From the NCBI GenBank assembly GCA_030591685.1, contig JAUVAX010000002.1, forward strand, positions 1 to 64,000: a stretch of 64,000 nt of DNA, written 5' to 3'. Of this stretch, positions 43,665-53,002 are shown one piece after another. The notes under the pieces are model-generated. The model made no database searches. It had not been told where the DNA came from and saw only the letters and a list, made by a program, of their open reading frames with translations. Positions within the stretch are counted from its first letter, which is position 1; each line of letters starts with the position of its first letter. This DNA comes from Pseudobdellovibrionaceae bacterium (GTDB taxonomy: Bacteria > Bdellovibrionota > Bdellovibrionia > Bdellovibrionales > UBA1609). The position numbers were made by a program, and so were the translations under genes.

Positions 43665-44543
43665 ATGGGTAAAGGTAAGCAAATATTAGTTGTTGATGAT
43701 GATAATGACATTTTGGATTTATATACCGAAGTGATCGGCTCGGTATCCGGATTTCATATAGTTACAGCTCAAGATGGTGTTGATGCCTATAGAAAAGCCA
43801 GAATTGTAAAGTATGATTTAATTTGTACAGATTTTAAAATGCCAAAGCTTAATGGTGTTCAGCTGATCTCAGCACTTCGTGAAAATGATTTTAACAAATC
43901 AACTCCTATAATTATTGCAACAGGGTACTCCACAGAGGCGAGAACTCTTTGTAAACAATCAGGGGTTAGAAATATCCAGTTTTTAGAAAAACCTTTTGAT
44001 AAAGAGATGTTAAAGGCTGTTATTAATCAACTCACAACAGAAAGCGCAAAGGGCCCTAGCCAAGCTAAATTTAAGGTCACAGCCGAGTTTTTAGCCGCCT
44101 TTGTTGAGGCAACAAAAGAGCTATTTACTAAAATGTTGGACGCTAAGGATATAAAAATATTATCTAAAGAAGCGGTGGATTTTAATAATCTACAAATTGA
44201 TATTACTTCTAATATGCAAATGATTACAGAGAAGTATCATATTTATATTGTACTCGCCTTCCCTAAAGAGACGTTCTTTAAAGTTGTTGAAAGCATGTTA
44301 GGTGAGGTTTATACCGAAATTGAGCCAGACATTGAAGACGCTATTGCTGAAGTGTTAAATATTCTTTACTGCAATGCTCAAAAATCATTTTTAACAAGTG
44401 ATTTAGTAGTGAGTAAAACTCCTCCAAAAGCGACCTCTGGTAGTGCGGCATGGATTGAGGCCAGTCAGGGTAAATTTATACCCATTGCTTTTGAGAGCAG
44501 CATTGGTCAGTTTTACATTGGTTTTAATGTAAAAGCCGTTTGA
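43665..44543 (+). CDS. Response regulator with a CheX-like phosphatase domain
   Basis: A 292-residue protein. The N-terminal receiver (about 5-125) has DDD at 11-13, the phospho-acceptor Asp56 (CTDFKMP), a Thr in IIATGYS and the Lys in LEKPF. The C-terminal part (about 145-290) has the CheX pattern: FLAAFVEATKELF at its start and DAIAEVLNILYCNAQ, where ExxN are the catalytic residues that dephosphorylate CheY-P. CheX normally acts alone or in flagellar switch proteins; fused to a receiver it could dephosphorylate its own or another receiver. No chemotaxis genes are adjacent. Confidence 0.85.
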   Translation: MGKGKQILVVDDDNDILDLYTEVIGSVSGFHIVTAQDGVDAYRKARIVKYDLICTDFKMPKLNGVQLISALRENDFNKSTPIIIATGYSTEARTLCKQSGVRNIQFLEKPFDKEMLKAVINQLTTESAKGPSQAKFKVTAEFLAAFVEATKELFTKMLDAKDIKILSKEAVDFNNLQIDITSNMQMITEKYHIYIVLAFPKETFFKVVESMLGEVYTEIEPDIEDAIAEVLNILYCNAQKSFLTSDLVVSKTPPKATSGSAAWIEASQGKFIPIAFESSIGQFYIGFNVKAV

Positions 44544-44835
44544 TCCTTAGTCCTAAACACGCAAATTTTAAATTAAATGAGTATTCTTTACTTAAGTACA
44601 CTGGCCTGCCTTTTAAGTATAATATGCTGTCATTCTCTAAGTGGGCTTAAAATACTAAAAAATAGGGTTTCTAAGGGCAATAAAATGGGCATAGACATTG
44701 TTTTTAAGCTGAAGGCCCATAAATTTTAACTAAAACATTATAAAGTGCATGGACGAACACTGTGCCTTTCGTGTAAGGTAGGTCCTTTAATAGTAATTGT
44801 ATAGTTTAACTTTTTTTGGCGGGAGCCGTTTTCAA

Positions 44836-45996
44836 TTGTCATCGATTTCAAAAACAACTAAAACCTATTGGCCTTATATTATTGCAGCCTATGGATCTTT
44901 ATTGGCCTTTGGGTTTATGGATAATATACGCGGCCCCTTTTACGATGACATTCTAACAGGTCTTCAATTAACTCCCGCGAAGGGGGCGTTGTTTTTTTCA
45001 GTGACCTCATTTATGGGTTTTATAACCTGTAATTTTACGCCCTTTTTACTCCGTCGCTACTCCGTACTCAATGTTTTAAGAGCAGCCCTATTACTGATGT
45101 TCATTGGTTTTTTTGGTTATGGATTTGTTGAAAACTTAAGTGACATGATTATTTGTAGCTTTATTTACGGTAGCGGATTTGGGATCAACAGTGTCGTTCA
45201 TAACTATGCCATACAGGTTGGAGCGGCCCCAAAGGCGAGAAAAAAGCTATTCTCTGGCCTACATGCAAACTTTGCTTTTGCTTCGATTATAGCGCCTTTG
45301 ATTGCTAGTTTTTTATCAGGGTACTCTTGGAACAAAGTTTTTATGGTGTTTGCGCTGCTCCCACTTGTTGCTTTTATAGCTACTTTTATGGCAAAAGATC
45401 GGCCCAAAGTTGAGGAGTCATCTTTAAAGCCCGTGTTTTCTAAGAGGCTTTACTTGCATGCGTTATTTTTTGCACTCTTGTTTTCTCTATATTTGTGGGG
45501 AGAGTTAAGCGTGGCCACTCGATTGGTTTTGTATTTAAAAACAAGCGCTGAGTACAGTCACCAAGAGGCGAATTTATTTTTAACATTATTTTTTGTGGGG
45601 CTGTTTGTGGGGCGCCTCATAACAACAAAATATCAGCCCCCATTATCAACTCTTTGGTTTTTGATAATATGTCTCTTTGTTTCAGCATTAAGTTATTATT
45701 TAGGGCTTGTGCTGTCGCCATTATGGATATGCGCGAGCGGGCTATTTATGGCCCCCTGTTTCCCTCTTTATATGGAGTATTTATCTCAAAAATTTGGGGC
45801 ACTCTCGGGCTCCGCCATGGCCCTGTCTATGGCGATAAGCTCTCTTGGGATAGTAGTTATGCATAGTGTGATTGGAGCTCTTTCAGAGGAGTATTCTTTA
45901 AAAACAGCTCTCTATGTGGGGCCTGCCGCTCTCACCGTATTAGCTTTGGGACTAGTTATCCACCGAATTATATTTAAAGACAAAGATCTGGTTTAA
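44836..45996 (+). CDS. Major facilitator superfamily transporter
   Basis: A protein of about 386 residues with about twelve hydrophobic segments, typical of the superfamily. It begins TYWPYIIAAYGSLLAFGFMDNIRGPFYDDIL, a pattern shared with sugar and fucose-type or glycerol-3-phosphate-type MFS members, but the substrate cannot be stated. The loop between helices 2 and 3 has TPFLLRRYS, a loose A-motif. The TTG at 44836 is chosen because GGGAG (44821-44825) precedes it and the upstream codons add no conserved sequence; the open frame begins at 44797. Confidence 0.8.
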   Translation: MSSISKTTKTYWPYIIAAYGSLLAFGFMDNIRGPFYDDILTGLQLTPAKGALFFSVTSFMGFITCNFTPFLLRRYSVLNVLRAALLLMFIGFFGYGFVENLSDMIICSFIYGSGFGINSVVHNYAIQVGAAPKARKKLFSGLHANFAFASIIAPLIASFLSGYSWNKVFMVFALLPLVAFIATFMAKDRPKVEESSLKPVFSKRLYLHALFFALLFSLYLWGELSVATRLVLYLKTSAEYSHQEANLFLTLFFVGLFVGRLITTKYQPPLSTLWFLIICLFVSALSYYLGLVLSPLWICASGLFMAPCFPLYMEYLSQKFGALSGSAMALSMAISSLGIVVMHSVIGALSEEYSLKTALYVGPAALTVLALGLVIHRIIFKDKDLV

Positions 45997-46114
45997 AAAA
46001 TAAACTCATTTTTAGTAGGGTGCTTTTAGAGCCATAACGGTAGTGAACTTTTATTTTTGACGAGGTTCATTTTTAATAATAATATTTTAATGTGTCAAAA
46101 TTTTGGTTTTTAAT

Positions 46115-46327
46115 TCATTGAAGTGTATGGTTCTTGACTCTGGTTTTAATTTTACAACTTGGGCAGCTGGCTTGTTCAGTAAGTGAGAGATCTTCTAGAT
46201 TAAGTTCAAACACCTGTATATAGATATCAGATCCGCACAATGCGCACACATGCTGGTTTTCAATAAAAGCAAGATGCTTGAGGTTGTTTTTGCTTCCCTT
46301 GTTTGTCCATATATTTTCTTGATTCAT
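46115..46327 (-). CDS. Small zinc-ribbon protein
   Basis: A 70-residue soluble protein with CALCG (33-37) and CPSCK (55-59), a CxxC-CxxC pair suggesting a zinc ribbon. Not recognised beyond this. An ATG start with an in-frame N-terminus QENIWTNKGSKNN and no signal peptide suggests a cytosolic accessory protein. It lies between the MFS gene and a degenerate HD-GYP gene, 216 bp from the latter. Confidence 0.6.
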   Translation of the reverse strand: MNQENIWTNKGSKNNLKHLAFIENQHVCALCGSDIYIQVFELNLEDLSLTEQASCPSCKIKTRVKNHTLQ

Positions 46328-46543
46328 TAGTTCCTCGTTTGAAAAATGTTAATCACCCACCTATTATGCAAAGTTGGTTGCAGCACCTTGGGCTAGAGAT
46401 AAATTAGGAGTCTATGAGTGCAAATTAGAGGTATTGAGGCACTCCAATAGGAGAGCCAATAGACCCTATTATTTAAAGGCGATAGTTTTTAGTACAACAC
46501 TGCTGAAGGTAACTTGGCTGTGGGTGAGGTCAAAACGGCCCTT

Positions 46544-47512
46544 TTATAGGGACACAATTTTTTTTAAGGCACTTATTGCGGCTATGCTAAAGGTGAGACC
46601 TAAGTTTTCGCTCAAGTGAATAAAGGCCTCTTTGGGGGTCATTGGGTTTAGGTACTCAGGTGTTTTAACGGTGAAGTCGGCAAATAGACCCGCTATAATA
46701 ACAATCTCAGATAAGGGGTGAATATGAGTGGCCTTAAGGTGTCTTGGAAACCCTGAACCATCCGGAAGCTCCTCATGCTGTAAAACGATATCGAGTGCTT
46801 TTTTGTCAATAGCGGGGATTTGACTGAGCATCTTGTGCCCAACAATAGGGTGAGACAGGTAAAGGTTTCTGTTATTAAGGTTCATGTCTTCAAATGACAT
46901 TTTTAAAATAGCTTTAGGCAGTTGAGTTAGGCCTACATCACGAAGAAGAGAACCTGTCGCCAATGAATTAAGAGCATAGGTAGATACATGACTTATTTGA
47001 TCGCCCATCATCACAGAAACAAAGGATGTAGCCACTGATTTTTTAAATAACAAACTATCAAAGTTGGTTAGGAGGTTAATAACCTCAGAGACATTTTTAT
47101 AACTGTGCAAGTACTCTTGATTAACCTGTATAAGAGCTTTGGCTCTTAAGTAGGTGTGTGGTGAAAAACCAATATTAGAAATTTCTGAAAATAAAGAGTT
47201 GGAGGCTTTTAATACGAGTTTTGTTTTTTGCTTATCTGTGACTTTAGGGTGCTTAAGCGCGGCACCTGCGAATGAAATATTTCTTAAAGTGAACAAATGA
47301 AGACTTTGTTTTTTGACCCAATAATGATTTAGCTCTCGTCGTTGGTGAGACTCTATCTGATCCATGTCAGGGTTTTCACCATGTTTATAAAGTCGCACGT
47401 ATTTTGTGTCAGAAAGTTTTACATAAATATCAGTAAGGTTAGGACGGCCAGGGATAAGGTCGTTAATTGAAATAGGGGCCATGCTTTGGGGGTCAACAAT
47501 CATCTGATTCAT
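46544..47512 (-). CDS. Degenerate HD-GYP-like protein
   Basis: A 322-residue protein with a non-catalytic-looking HD-GYP domain. The HD position is Arg191-Asp192 (LLRDVGLTQLPKAIL) instead of HD; the HHE position is QHE (245-247); the GYP motif is DGSGFP (251-256). HPxxG (221-225) and overall spacing are kept, so the fold is likely intact. Loss of the HD histidine argues against hydrolysis; it may be a receptor or a scaffold. The N-terminal 90 residues have no recognised domain. It contrasts with the intact HD-GYP at 7.2 kb. Confidence 0.72.
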   Translation of the reverse strand: MNQMIVDPQSMAPISINDLIPGRPNLTDIYVKLSDTKYVRLYKHGENPDMDQIESHQRRELNHYWVKKQSLHLFTLRNISFAGAALKHPKVTDKQKTKLVLKASNSLFSEISNIGFSPHTYLRAKALIQVNQEYLHSYKNVSEVINLLTNFDSLLFKKSVATSFVSVMMGDQISHVSTYALNSLATGSLLRDVGLTQLPKAILKMSFEDMNLNNRNLYLSHPIVGHKMLSQIPAIDKKALDIVLQHEELPDGSGFPRHLKATHIHPLSEIVIIAGLFADFTVKTPEYLNPMTPKEAFIHLSENLGLTFSIAAISALKKIVSL

Positions 47513-47712
47513 ACCTCATTTGTTTTGCAGACTCCATGCCAGGGCAAAAGCCTTGATTACTCTATTAATGGCTGTCAATGGCATAAAAAGATTACAAAAA
47601 AAGTCACTCTTTTAAAACCAATCAACAGGCCGCATTTTAAACACCTTTAAAGGTATTTTGAGTAAAAGTTTTGTTGATTTATTTTCTCTTAATAGAGTAC
47701 CTTTATCAAGCG

Positions 47713-48225
47713 ATGCTCATAAAACCTGGTATTAATAATTATGCTATTTTGAAAACTCCCTGGAATGTAAACTTATGTATAATTTGGTCTATGAAGGGAG
47801 TGAGTGAGTGTCGGTTTTTAAAAGCGTCGCTGGTCAAAAAAACTCGACTTAAGTTCATTGAGTCTGGGTTTGTTGAGAATGGTAAGCATGCACGCAAACT
47901 TTTAGATAATGCCTTAAGTGTTCAAACGAATGATTTAAAATTTGACCTTGCCGGAAGCGTATTTCAAAAAAAAGTATGGAGGGCTCTTTTAAAAATCCCG
48001 TTTGGGGAGACCTTCTCTTATAAAGAACTCTCTCAAATAATTAGTCAGCCTAAAGCCAGTCGAGCTGTGGGGCAGGCGTTAAATAAAAACCCAGTTTGTT
48101 TACTTTTACCCTGTCATCGAATTATAAAAAGCGATGGTCAAGTGGGCGGGTTTGCAGGGGGCGTCCTGTTAAAAAAACGAATACTGTTATGGGAAAAGAG
48201 CAAAAAAAACGCCAACAATAAGTAG
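47713..48225 (+). CDS. ogt: O6-methylguanine-DNA methyltransferase
   Basis: Suicidal repair enzyme that transfers alkyl groups from O6-guanine to its own cysteine. The active site PCHRII is intact, preceded by the DNA-binding helix RAVGQALNKNP and the family sequence FQKKVWRALLKIPFGETFSY. It has about 170 residues with the ATG at 47713, which keeps the N-terminal TP motif (KTPWNV) that the family shows; no strong ribosome site is seen. The last codons overlap a bidirectional terminator with convergent rpsD. No Ada-type regulatory domain is present. Confidence 0.9.
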   Translation: MLIKPGINNYAILKTPWNVNLCIIWSMKGVSECRFLKASLVKKTRLKFIESGFVENGKHARKLLDNALSVQTNDLKFDLAGSVFQKKVWRALLKIPFGETFSYKELSQIISQPKASRAVGQALNKNPVCLLLPCHRIIKSDGQVGGFAGGVLLKKRILLWEKSKKNANNK

Positions 48226-48236
48226 GCGTTTTTTTT
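48202..48236. terminator. Bidirectional terminator between ogt and rpsD
   Basis: A stem AAAAAAAACGCC (48202-48213)/GGCGTTTTTTTT (48225-48236) with an 11-base loop. The ogt stop codon is in the loop and the first base of the right arm. A-rich and T-rich arms serve both strands. Confidence 0.88.
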
Positions 48237-48262
48237 AATTCTATTTTTATAAAATGAGCGAA

Positions 48263-48901
48263 CTAAGCTTTTCTTGCCGCATAGTACTCTGTGAACAGGC
48301 CTGAATCAAAAGGGAATGGGACGTGCTCAAGATTTGGGACAGTTAAAATGGTACCGACCTCTTTGCCGTCTTCGTCATCTTTTTTTACATAGTCAGGTGT
48401 TTCTAAGCGCTGATTTTGCTGGGCATAAAGGTACGTTTGCCCTTCATAGGCTTTATCGATAAGGCTAATCTTAGAGCCTGTCGGCGCTACAAATGAGGAG
48501 ATGTTAACAACCTTACCATCCACCTTTACGTGGCCATGACTTACAATTTGTCGAGCCGCTCTCATGCTCGGGGCAAAGCCCAATCTAAAAACTAAGTTAT
48601 CTAATCGGCACTCTAAACGGCCAATAAGTTTTGTGACCCAGGCATCCTTGCCGGACCCTTTTTTAGAGTCACGAATAAAACGACGAAGCTGTTTTTCTCT
48701 TAAAGCATAGTGCTGGCGAATTTTTTGTTTTTCTTCAAGGCGAAGGGCAAAATCAGAATACTTTCGTCTTCTGTTGCCGTTTTCTCCGGGGGGGTAGGGT
48801 CGTCTTTCGAGAGCTCCTGGCTTTCCGAGCCCAGGGATCTCAATACCGAGACGCCTTTGAATTTTAAATCTAGCAACACTGCTGGAGGTTTTTTTTGACA
48901 T
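48263..48901 (-). CDS. rpsD: 30S ribosomal protein S4 (cysteine-free form)
   Basis: A primary 16S rRNA-binding protein, 212 residues. The N-terminus ARFKIQRRLGIEIPGLGK-ALERRPYPPGENG is the S4 pattern, and an S4 RNA-binding domain follows (about 100-165, RLECRLDNLVFRLGFAPSMRAARQIVSHGHVKVDGKVV). The four zinc cysteines of the C+ form are absent. The gene stands alone, outside a rpsM-rpsK-rpoA operon. A ribosome site AAGGA lies 8 bases upstream. It may be the only S4 or a second copy; the window cannot tell. Confidence 0.95.
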   Translation of the reverse strand: MSKKTSSSVARFKIQRRLGIEIPGLGKPGALERRPYPPGENGNRRRKYSDFALRLEEKQKIRQHYALREKQLRRFIRDSKKGSGKDAWVTKLIGRLECRLDNLVFRLGFAPSMRAARQIVSHGHVKVDGKVVNISSFVAPTGSKISLIDKAYEGQTYLYAQQNQRLETPDYVKKDDEDGKEVGTILTVPNLEHVPFPFDSGLFTEYYAARKA

Positions 48902-49303
48902 AGTTTTAATCCTTGTTTGGTGTATTGGTGAGTTTGTTGTCCTTCATTAGTTTTGCCAATACTTTCAGATCAAAAGCTAAGAAGGTGATGTCCCCAAATG
49001 GTCCATCAAAACCTGTAAGTGTAAGCTTATAGGGGATTTTTAGGGCGAGGGCAATGAGTATTTAGCCCCATTCCTCTAAAAACAGGAGCGCCCATTAGCA
49101 GTGGAGCCTTAATTTGAAACAAGTCAGGGGGCTTTATTATGGGGAGTTACACCAGTGAGACACGCTAACTGCATGTAACCACAGGTTATTTATTGATCCC
49201 GAGGAAAGTGTCGAACTTTTAGTGATTCATTTCTCTTAATGCACCTAAGACCCTTTAAGAAGCGGGTTTGAGCAGGTAAAATTAAATAATAAGGGAGGCC
49301 TGC
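48902..49303. other. Non-coding gap between rpsD and the PA14-like lipoprotein gene
   Basis: 402 bases with promoters of two divergent genes. On the minus strand about 51 codons stay open up to a stop 8 bases before rpsD, but there is no ATG and no ribosome site. No riboswitch or r-protein leader is recognised. Confidence 0.4.
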
Positions 49304-50449
49304 TTGAAAGATGCTCGTTTGCTGTTGGTCTTATTACTATGGATATTTACCTTTCCAGGGTGTTTACTCTCTGGAGGGGGTGACAGTCTCAGTGTGGGGC
49401 CTACTGTTATTACAGAGCTCCCCGATCCAGACACCTATACCTGTAACCCTTTAACTGATTATTCTGAAGACGGTTCACTGAGCGAGGGCCATGGTGTTCT
49501 CGCCAACCTTTTTTACTTAACAGATGATATGCCGCACTTTCGTACGGTCTATGATTATTTTGATTTTGGCGTGCCTGTAGAGGGTTTAAATTTATACTTT
49601 AATAAAATTGATATTCGTACAAGACCCTTTGATCGAGGTTTTGTAACTCGTTCCGGTTTAACAGTAACTAATGAACAGGACAACACGCTCTACGAATACT
49701 TTGCCCTAAATTTTAATGGCCAAATACAGCTTTCAGAGAATATGCCTGATGGTGATTACCAAATGGCACTTTTGGCTGACGATGGAGCCGTACTGTCACT
49801 TGATACCGGCGAGGGGCAAGAGGTATTAATTGATAATGATGGCAATCATCCCACGCAAATGGGTTGTTCTACTCAGAGAGTGACTTTTGAAAAGGGAGTG
49901 CCCAGGTCATTTAACTTAAAGTACTACCAAGGACCTAGGTTTCACATTGCACTTGTTGTTATGTGGCGCCCTTGGCCTGAAAATGAAGACGATGTTGATG
50001 ACCATCTTTGTGGCCAAAGAGGCAATGGTTTATTTTATGACTCTAGACAAGACCCTCCAAAACCAGAGGCGGCTTTTTTTGACCTACAGAGTAGAGGGTG
50101 GTCAGTGATTGGAGATGATAATTATTATTTACCCGGTTGGGACACCTCAAACCCTTGTAATGCTCCGGCTCCCGTTGTCAGCTCTTATCAGGTCCAAGAA
50201 ACAACGGTCAGTTCAGTTACAGTAAAGTGGCTCACGGACATACCGGCCTCAAGTGACCTTGTTGTTAAAAATGTAATTACAGGTGAAATTGTCACTACAA
50301 CTGAAGCTCCTGAATTTGTAACTGAGCACATTTACACAGTAGAGGGGCTAACGAGTTATACCCTTTATGATATTTTTGTGGTTTCAAAATCAACCTCCGG
50401 CTTAGAGGGTCAGTCGTCATCTTTTAGAGTTCGAACCAAGTACGAGTAA
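49304..50449 (+). CDS. PA14/Fn3-type lipoprotein
   Basis: A 381-residue predicted lipoprotein: signal FTFPGC with Cys20 next to Leu. The middle (about 100-215) resembles a PA14-type carbohydrate or adhesin domain with LADDGAVLSLD and FNLKYYQGPRFHIALVVMWRPW. The C-terminal 90 residues (VSSYQVQETTVSSVTVKWLTDIPASSDLVV to SFRVRT) fit a fibronectin type III fold. Cysteines at DTYTCNP, MGCST, DHLCGQRG and NPCNA may form disulfides. The start is TTG, with GGGAGG (49293-49298) five bases upstream. A surface adhesin or glycan-binding role is suggested by domains only. Confidence 0.72.
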   Translation: MKDARLLLVLLLWIFTFPGCLLSGGGDSLSVGPTVITELPDPDTYTCNPLTDYSEDGSLSEGHGVLANLFYLTDDMPHFRTVYDYFDFGVPVEGLNLYFNKIDIRTRPFDRGFVTRSGLTVTNEQDNTLYEYFALNFNGQIQLSENMPDGDYQMALLADDGAVLSLDTGEGQEVLIDNDGNHPTQMGCSTQRVTFEKGVPRSFNLKYYQGPRFHIALVVMWRPWPENEDDVDDHLCGQRGNGLFYDSRQDPPKPEAAFFDLQSRGWSVIGDDNYYLPGWDTSNPCNAPAPVVSSYQVQETTVSSVTVKWLTDIPASSDLVVKNVITGEIVTTTEAPEFVTEHIYTVEGLTSYTLYDIFVVSKSTSGLEGQSSSFRVRTKYE

Positions 50450-50863
50450 GACTTTAAGCGTAGGGCCTTGATACCTTATGGGTAAAGGACTTAAGAGTAA
50501 TGCCTGTGTAAATAGAACTCGCTTTGTCGGGCACAGCTTACAATCGGTTTTCTAAAAATTATATTTTAACACCAAAAAACTAAAGGTCCAGTTTTTGTGT
50601 TTAGGCCTTAATCAATAAGTGAGGCTCATTGGTATTTTCTGTCTTACATGAGCGACCTTTTCTTTGCCTATGGCCTTAGTGCTTTAGATGATTATACTTT
50701 TGTATGTAAAATCAGAGGGATATAAGTAGCGGTGAAAACTGGAGAGGCAAATATCTAGAACGAGCAAAAAAAGTTTAATTTATAGTCAAAATTTTAAACA
50801 GTTTCCAGATCAAAGTCGAGCTTAATATATTCACTTAGGACTGCCTAGTGCCGATAAGTAAAT
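50450..50863. other. Non-coding gap upstream of the phosphorelay operon
   Basis: No gene is seen in 414 bases. An imperfect inverted repeat (CACCAAAAAAC with GTTTTTGTG near 50570-50602) is present but lacks a T run. The promoter of the downstream three-gene operon is probably here. Confidence 0.4.
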
Positions 50864-53002
50864 GTGGAAAACAGTAACAAAAACATAAGGCTACATAATA
50901 AATTCTCGATTCGCTATAAATTTTTGGCGGTCACTACAATACTATTACTTTTAAGTGTCTCAGCTTATCTTTATGCCGTTGATGTTGTATTCACTGAAGA
51001 TAAAACACATTTAGTTTATGAGTATAACTTAGCAGCGGTAAAAAACATTTCAAGTGACCTTAATAAAACTTTAGAGAAAGTAGAAGACAAGTTAAGGCTT
51101 GTGTCATGGAGTTATGATCAAAGTGAAAATAAAAAGAAAGCCTTTATAAAACAAATACTAGAGGGTGATAAAAATATAATTATGCTCTCAGAGAGTATGA
51201 ACTATAAAACCATTACAAAAAATTTGTACACTAAAATTAATTACCTAAAAACATATGAGTTCACAAGTTCGAGTTTAGAAAAATCACTCAGTGAGCAACA
51301 GCCGGTACCCTTTGAAGAAATTAGGGTTAAAGGCACTTCCATATGGAATGCTTATGTAAAAAACGGCCCCCCCTTATTGGGGATGGCAAAAACAGTAGTG
51401 TTGCAGACACCCTCTGGAAAACCATATAAGCAGTTTGTTCTGATCGCTTATGTAAAGCTAGATAGCTTGCTAGGCTCTTTAAAGGAGCAGGATTTAGATG
51501 AAATTTTTGTTATTAATAGTTCGGGTGACATTTTACTTCATCCAAATTCAAAAATAATGATGTCAGAAAAAAGCATGCTCACTGATAAAATGGTTAAGCA
51601 GGCTTTGTCCAGTTCAGTACAGGCGAGTACTCTTAAGTTCACTGGTGCCGGTAAAAAAGATTCATTTTTAGGGGCCTTCGCTAAATCGTACAGCAGTAAG
51701 GCTGTTGTAATATCAAAGGTTTCATTAACTTCTGCCTTTGCCGTGGTGGATAGGTTTATATCAAGATCCTTGCTCTTTGCTATGATAGTTTTAACAATTA
51801 CATTTATTGCGGCCATACTTTTTTCGAGATCTTTAGTCAGGCCACTTGAGCACCTCACAGACGGCATGAAAAAGGTTTCACAAGGAGAGTGGGACACACA
51901 AATACACGTTACCACAAATGATGAAATTGAGGTTTTAGCCACCTCATTTAATTATATGATTAGGGACTTAAAAAGTTCAAGGCAACAGTTAATTGATATT
52001 AACCTGAACCTTGAAAACAAGGTCAAGGACAGAACCCTTCAGTTGGAAGAGCAAAACCAGGCCGTAAAACAAGCTCAAGAGGCTCTTCTTCGAACAACGC
52101 GCCTTGCTGCTGTTGGTGAAATTGCGGGTCAGGCCGCCCATGAAGTTTTGAACCCGTTGACGAGTATAATTTCACGGCTCCATAAAATTAGTGATAGGCA
52201 TGCCCATAAAACAGAAGATGAATTAGGTCTTTTAACAGATATAACTAAGTCGTGGGCTTCGGACTATAAAGAGGGAGGGTTTACAGGCCTTGTTACTGAA
52301 TGGGAGAGGCCCTCAAAAGTTCAGTCTTCAGAAAATTTATTCACAGAGGATATGAAGAACATCAATGAAGTTTCATTGAATATAATAAATCAAATTGAAA
52401 ACACAAATCAAGACACTCAATTTTTACTTAAAGAAAGTCAGAGGATAAATAAAATTATTCAAACCATGCGAAGTATGAATATGATCACTTCAGAGAAAAA
52501 ACAGATGAATATTCATGAGGTCATAAAAGATGGCGTTAATGTTATGGCTGATTTGGCAGACGAATTAAAAGTAGAAATAAAACTATTCGTTAATGCTGAA
52601 GATGACATGGTCTATGTTGATGGTGATGAGTTTCTTCAGGCTTTTACAAACCTACTTAGAAATTCAATTCAAGCCGTTCATACAAAAAGTAAAAAAACAA
52701 AAGACCCACATTTTTCACCTTGCGTGGTGATTACTACACTTAGTCAGGGTCATGAAATTGAAATTCAAATACAGGACAACGGAGTGGGTGTTTTAGAAAA
52801 AAACCAAGAAAAATTATTTAATACGCAGTTTACAACCAAGCCTAAATCAGAGGGTACAGGGTTAGGGTTAAGTATCAGCCGCCGATTTATTAGAGCTTTT
52901 GGGGGAGACATTTATTTATTAAACTCAGCACACGAAAAAGGGAGCACTTTTGTGATCACCTTGCCATTGTGTGAGGTCGAACATTCAGGGGTTAGCGCAT
53001 GA
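50864..53002 (+). CDS. Membrane sensor histidine kinase with an enlarged dimerisation domain
   Basis: A 712-residue inner-membrane kinase: TM1 (about 20-38), a periplasmic Cache-like sensor (about 40-298), TM2 (about 300-320), HAMP (about 322-373), coiled coil, then DHp and ATPase. His426 in QAAHEVLNPLTSI is the phospho-acceptor. Between this and the second DHp helix (QRINKIIQTMR) lies an extra stretch of about 60 residues, unusual for HisKA. The ATPase has NLLRNSIQAVH, DNGVGV and GTGLGLSISRR. The start is GTG with no strong ribosome site. It overlaps the next gene by ATGA; the operon encodes its probable partners. Confidence 0.9.
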   Translation: MENSNKNIRLHNKFSIRYKFLAVTTILLLLSVSAYLYAVDVVFTEDKTHLVYEYNLAAVKNISSDLNKTLEKVEDKLRLVSWSYDQSENKKKAFIKQILEGDKNIIMLSESMNYKTITKNLYTKINYLKTYEFTSSSLEKSLSEQQPVPFEEIRVKGTSIWNAYVKNGPPLLGMAKTVVLQTPSGKPYKQFVLIAYVKLDSLLGSLKEQDLDEIFVINSSGDILLHPNSKIMMSEKSMLTDKMVKQALSSSVQASTLKFTGAGKKDSFLGAFAKSYSSKAVVISKVSLTSAFAVVDRFISRSLLFAMIVLTITFIAAILFSRSLVRPLEHLTDGMKKVSQGEWDTQIHVTTNDEIEVLATSFNYMIRDLKSSRQQLIDINLNLENKVKDRTLQLEEQNQAVKQAQEALLRTTRLAAVGEIAGQAAHEVLNPLTSIISRLHKISDRHAHKTEDELGLLTDITKSWASDYKEGGFTGLVTEWERPSKVQSSENLFTEDMKNINEVSLNIINQIENTNQDTQFLLKESQRINKIIQTMRSMNMITSEKKQMNIHEVIKDGVNVMADLADELKVEIKLFVNAEDDMVYVDGDEFLQAFTNLLRNSIQAVHTKSKKTKDPHFSPCVVITTLSQGHEIEIQIQDNGVGVLEKNQEKLFNTQFTTKPKSEGTGLGLSISRRFIRAFGGDIYLLNSAHEKGSTFVITLPLCEVEHSGVSA

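Noticed and set aside
44577-44729. 50-codon frame between the REC-CheX and MFS genes with a hydrophobic N-terminus
   Set aside because: No ribosome site; the product after the hydrophobic part is not convincing.
46500-46543. Terminator after the degenerate HD-GYP gene (CCCT/AGGG stem with short T run)
   Set aside because: The stem is only 4 bp and the T run is 4 bases; too weak to call.
46374-46619. 81-codon open frame on the plus strand
   Set aside because: TTG start without ribosome site, and a third of it is antisense to the degenerate HD-GYP gene.
48910-49065. About 51 open codons on the minus strand just before rpsD, with a gene-like reading (LTGFDGPFGDITFLAFDLK)
   Set aside because: No ATG or ribosome site at a plausible start, and an open stretch of this length is expected by chance in several places of the window.
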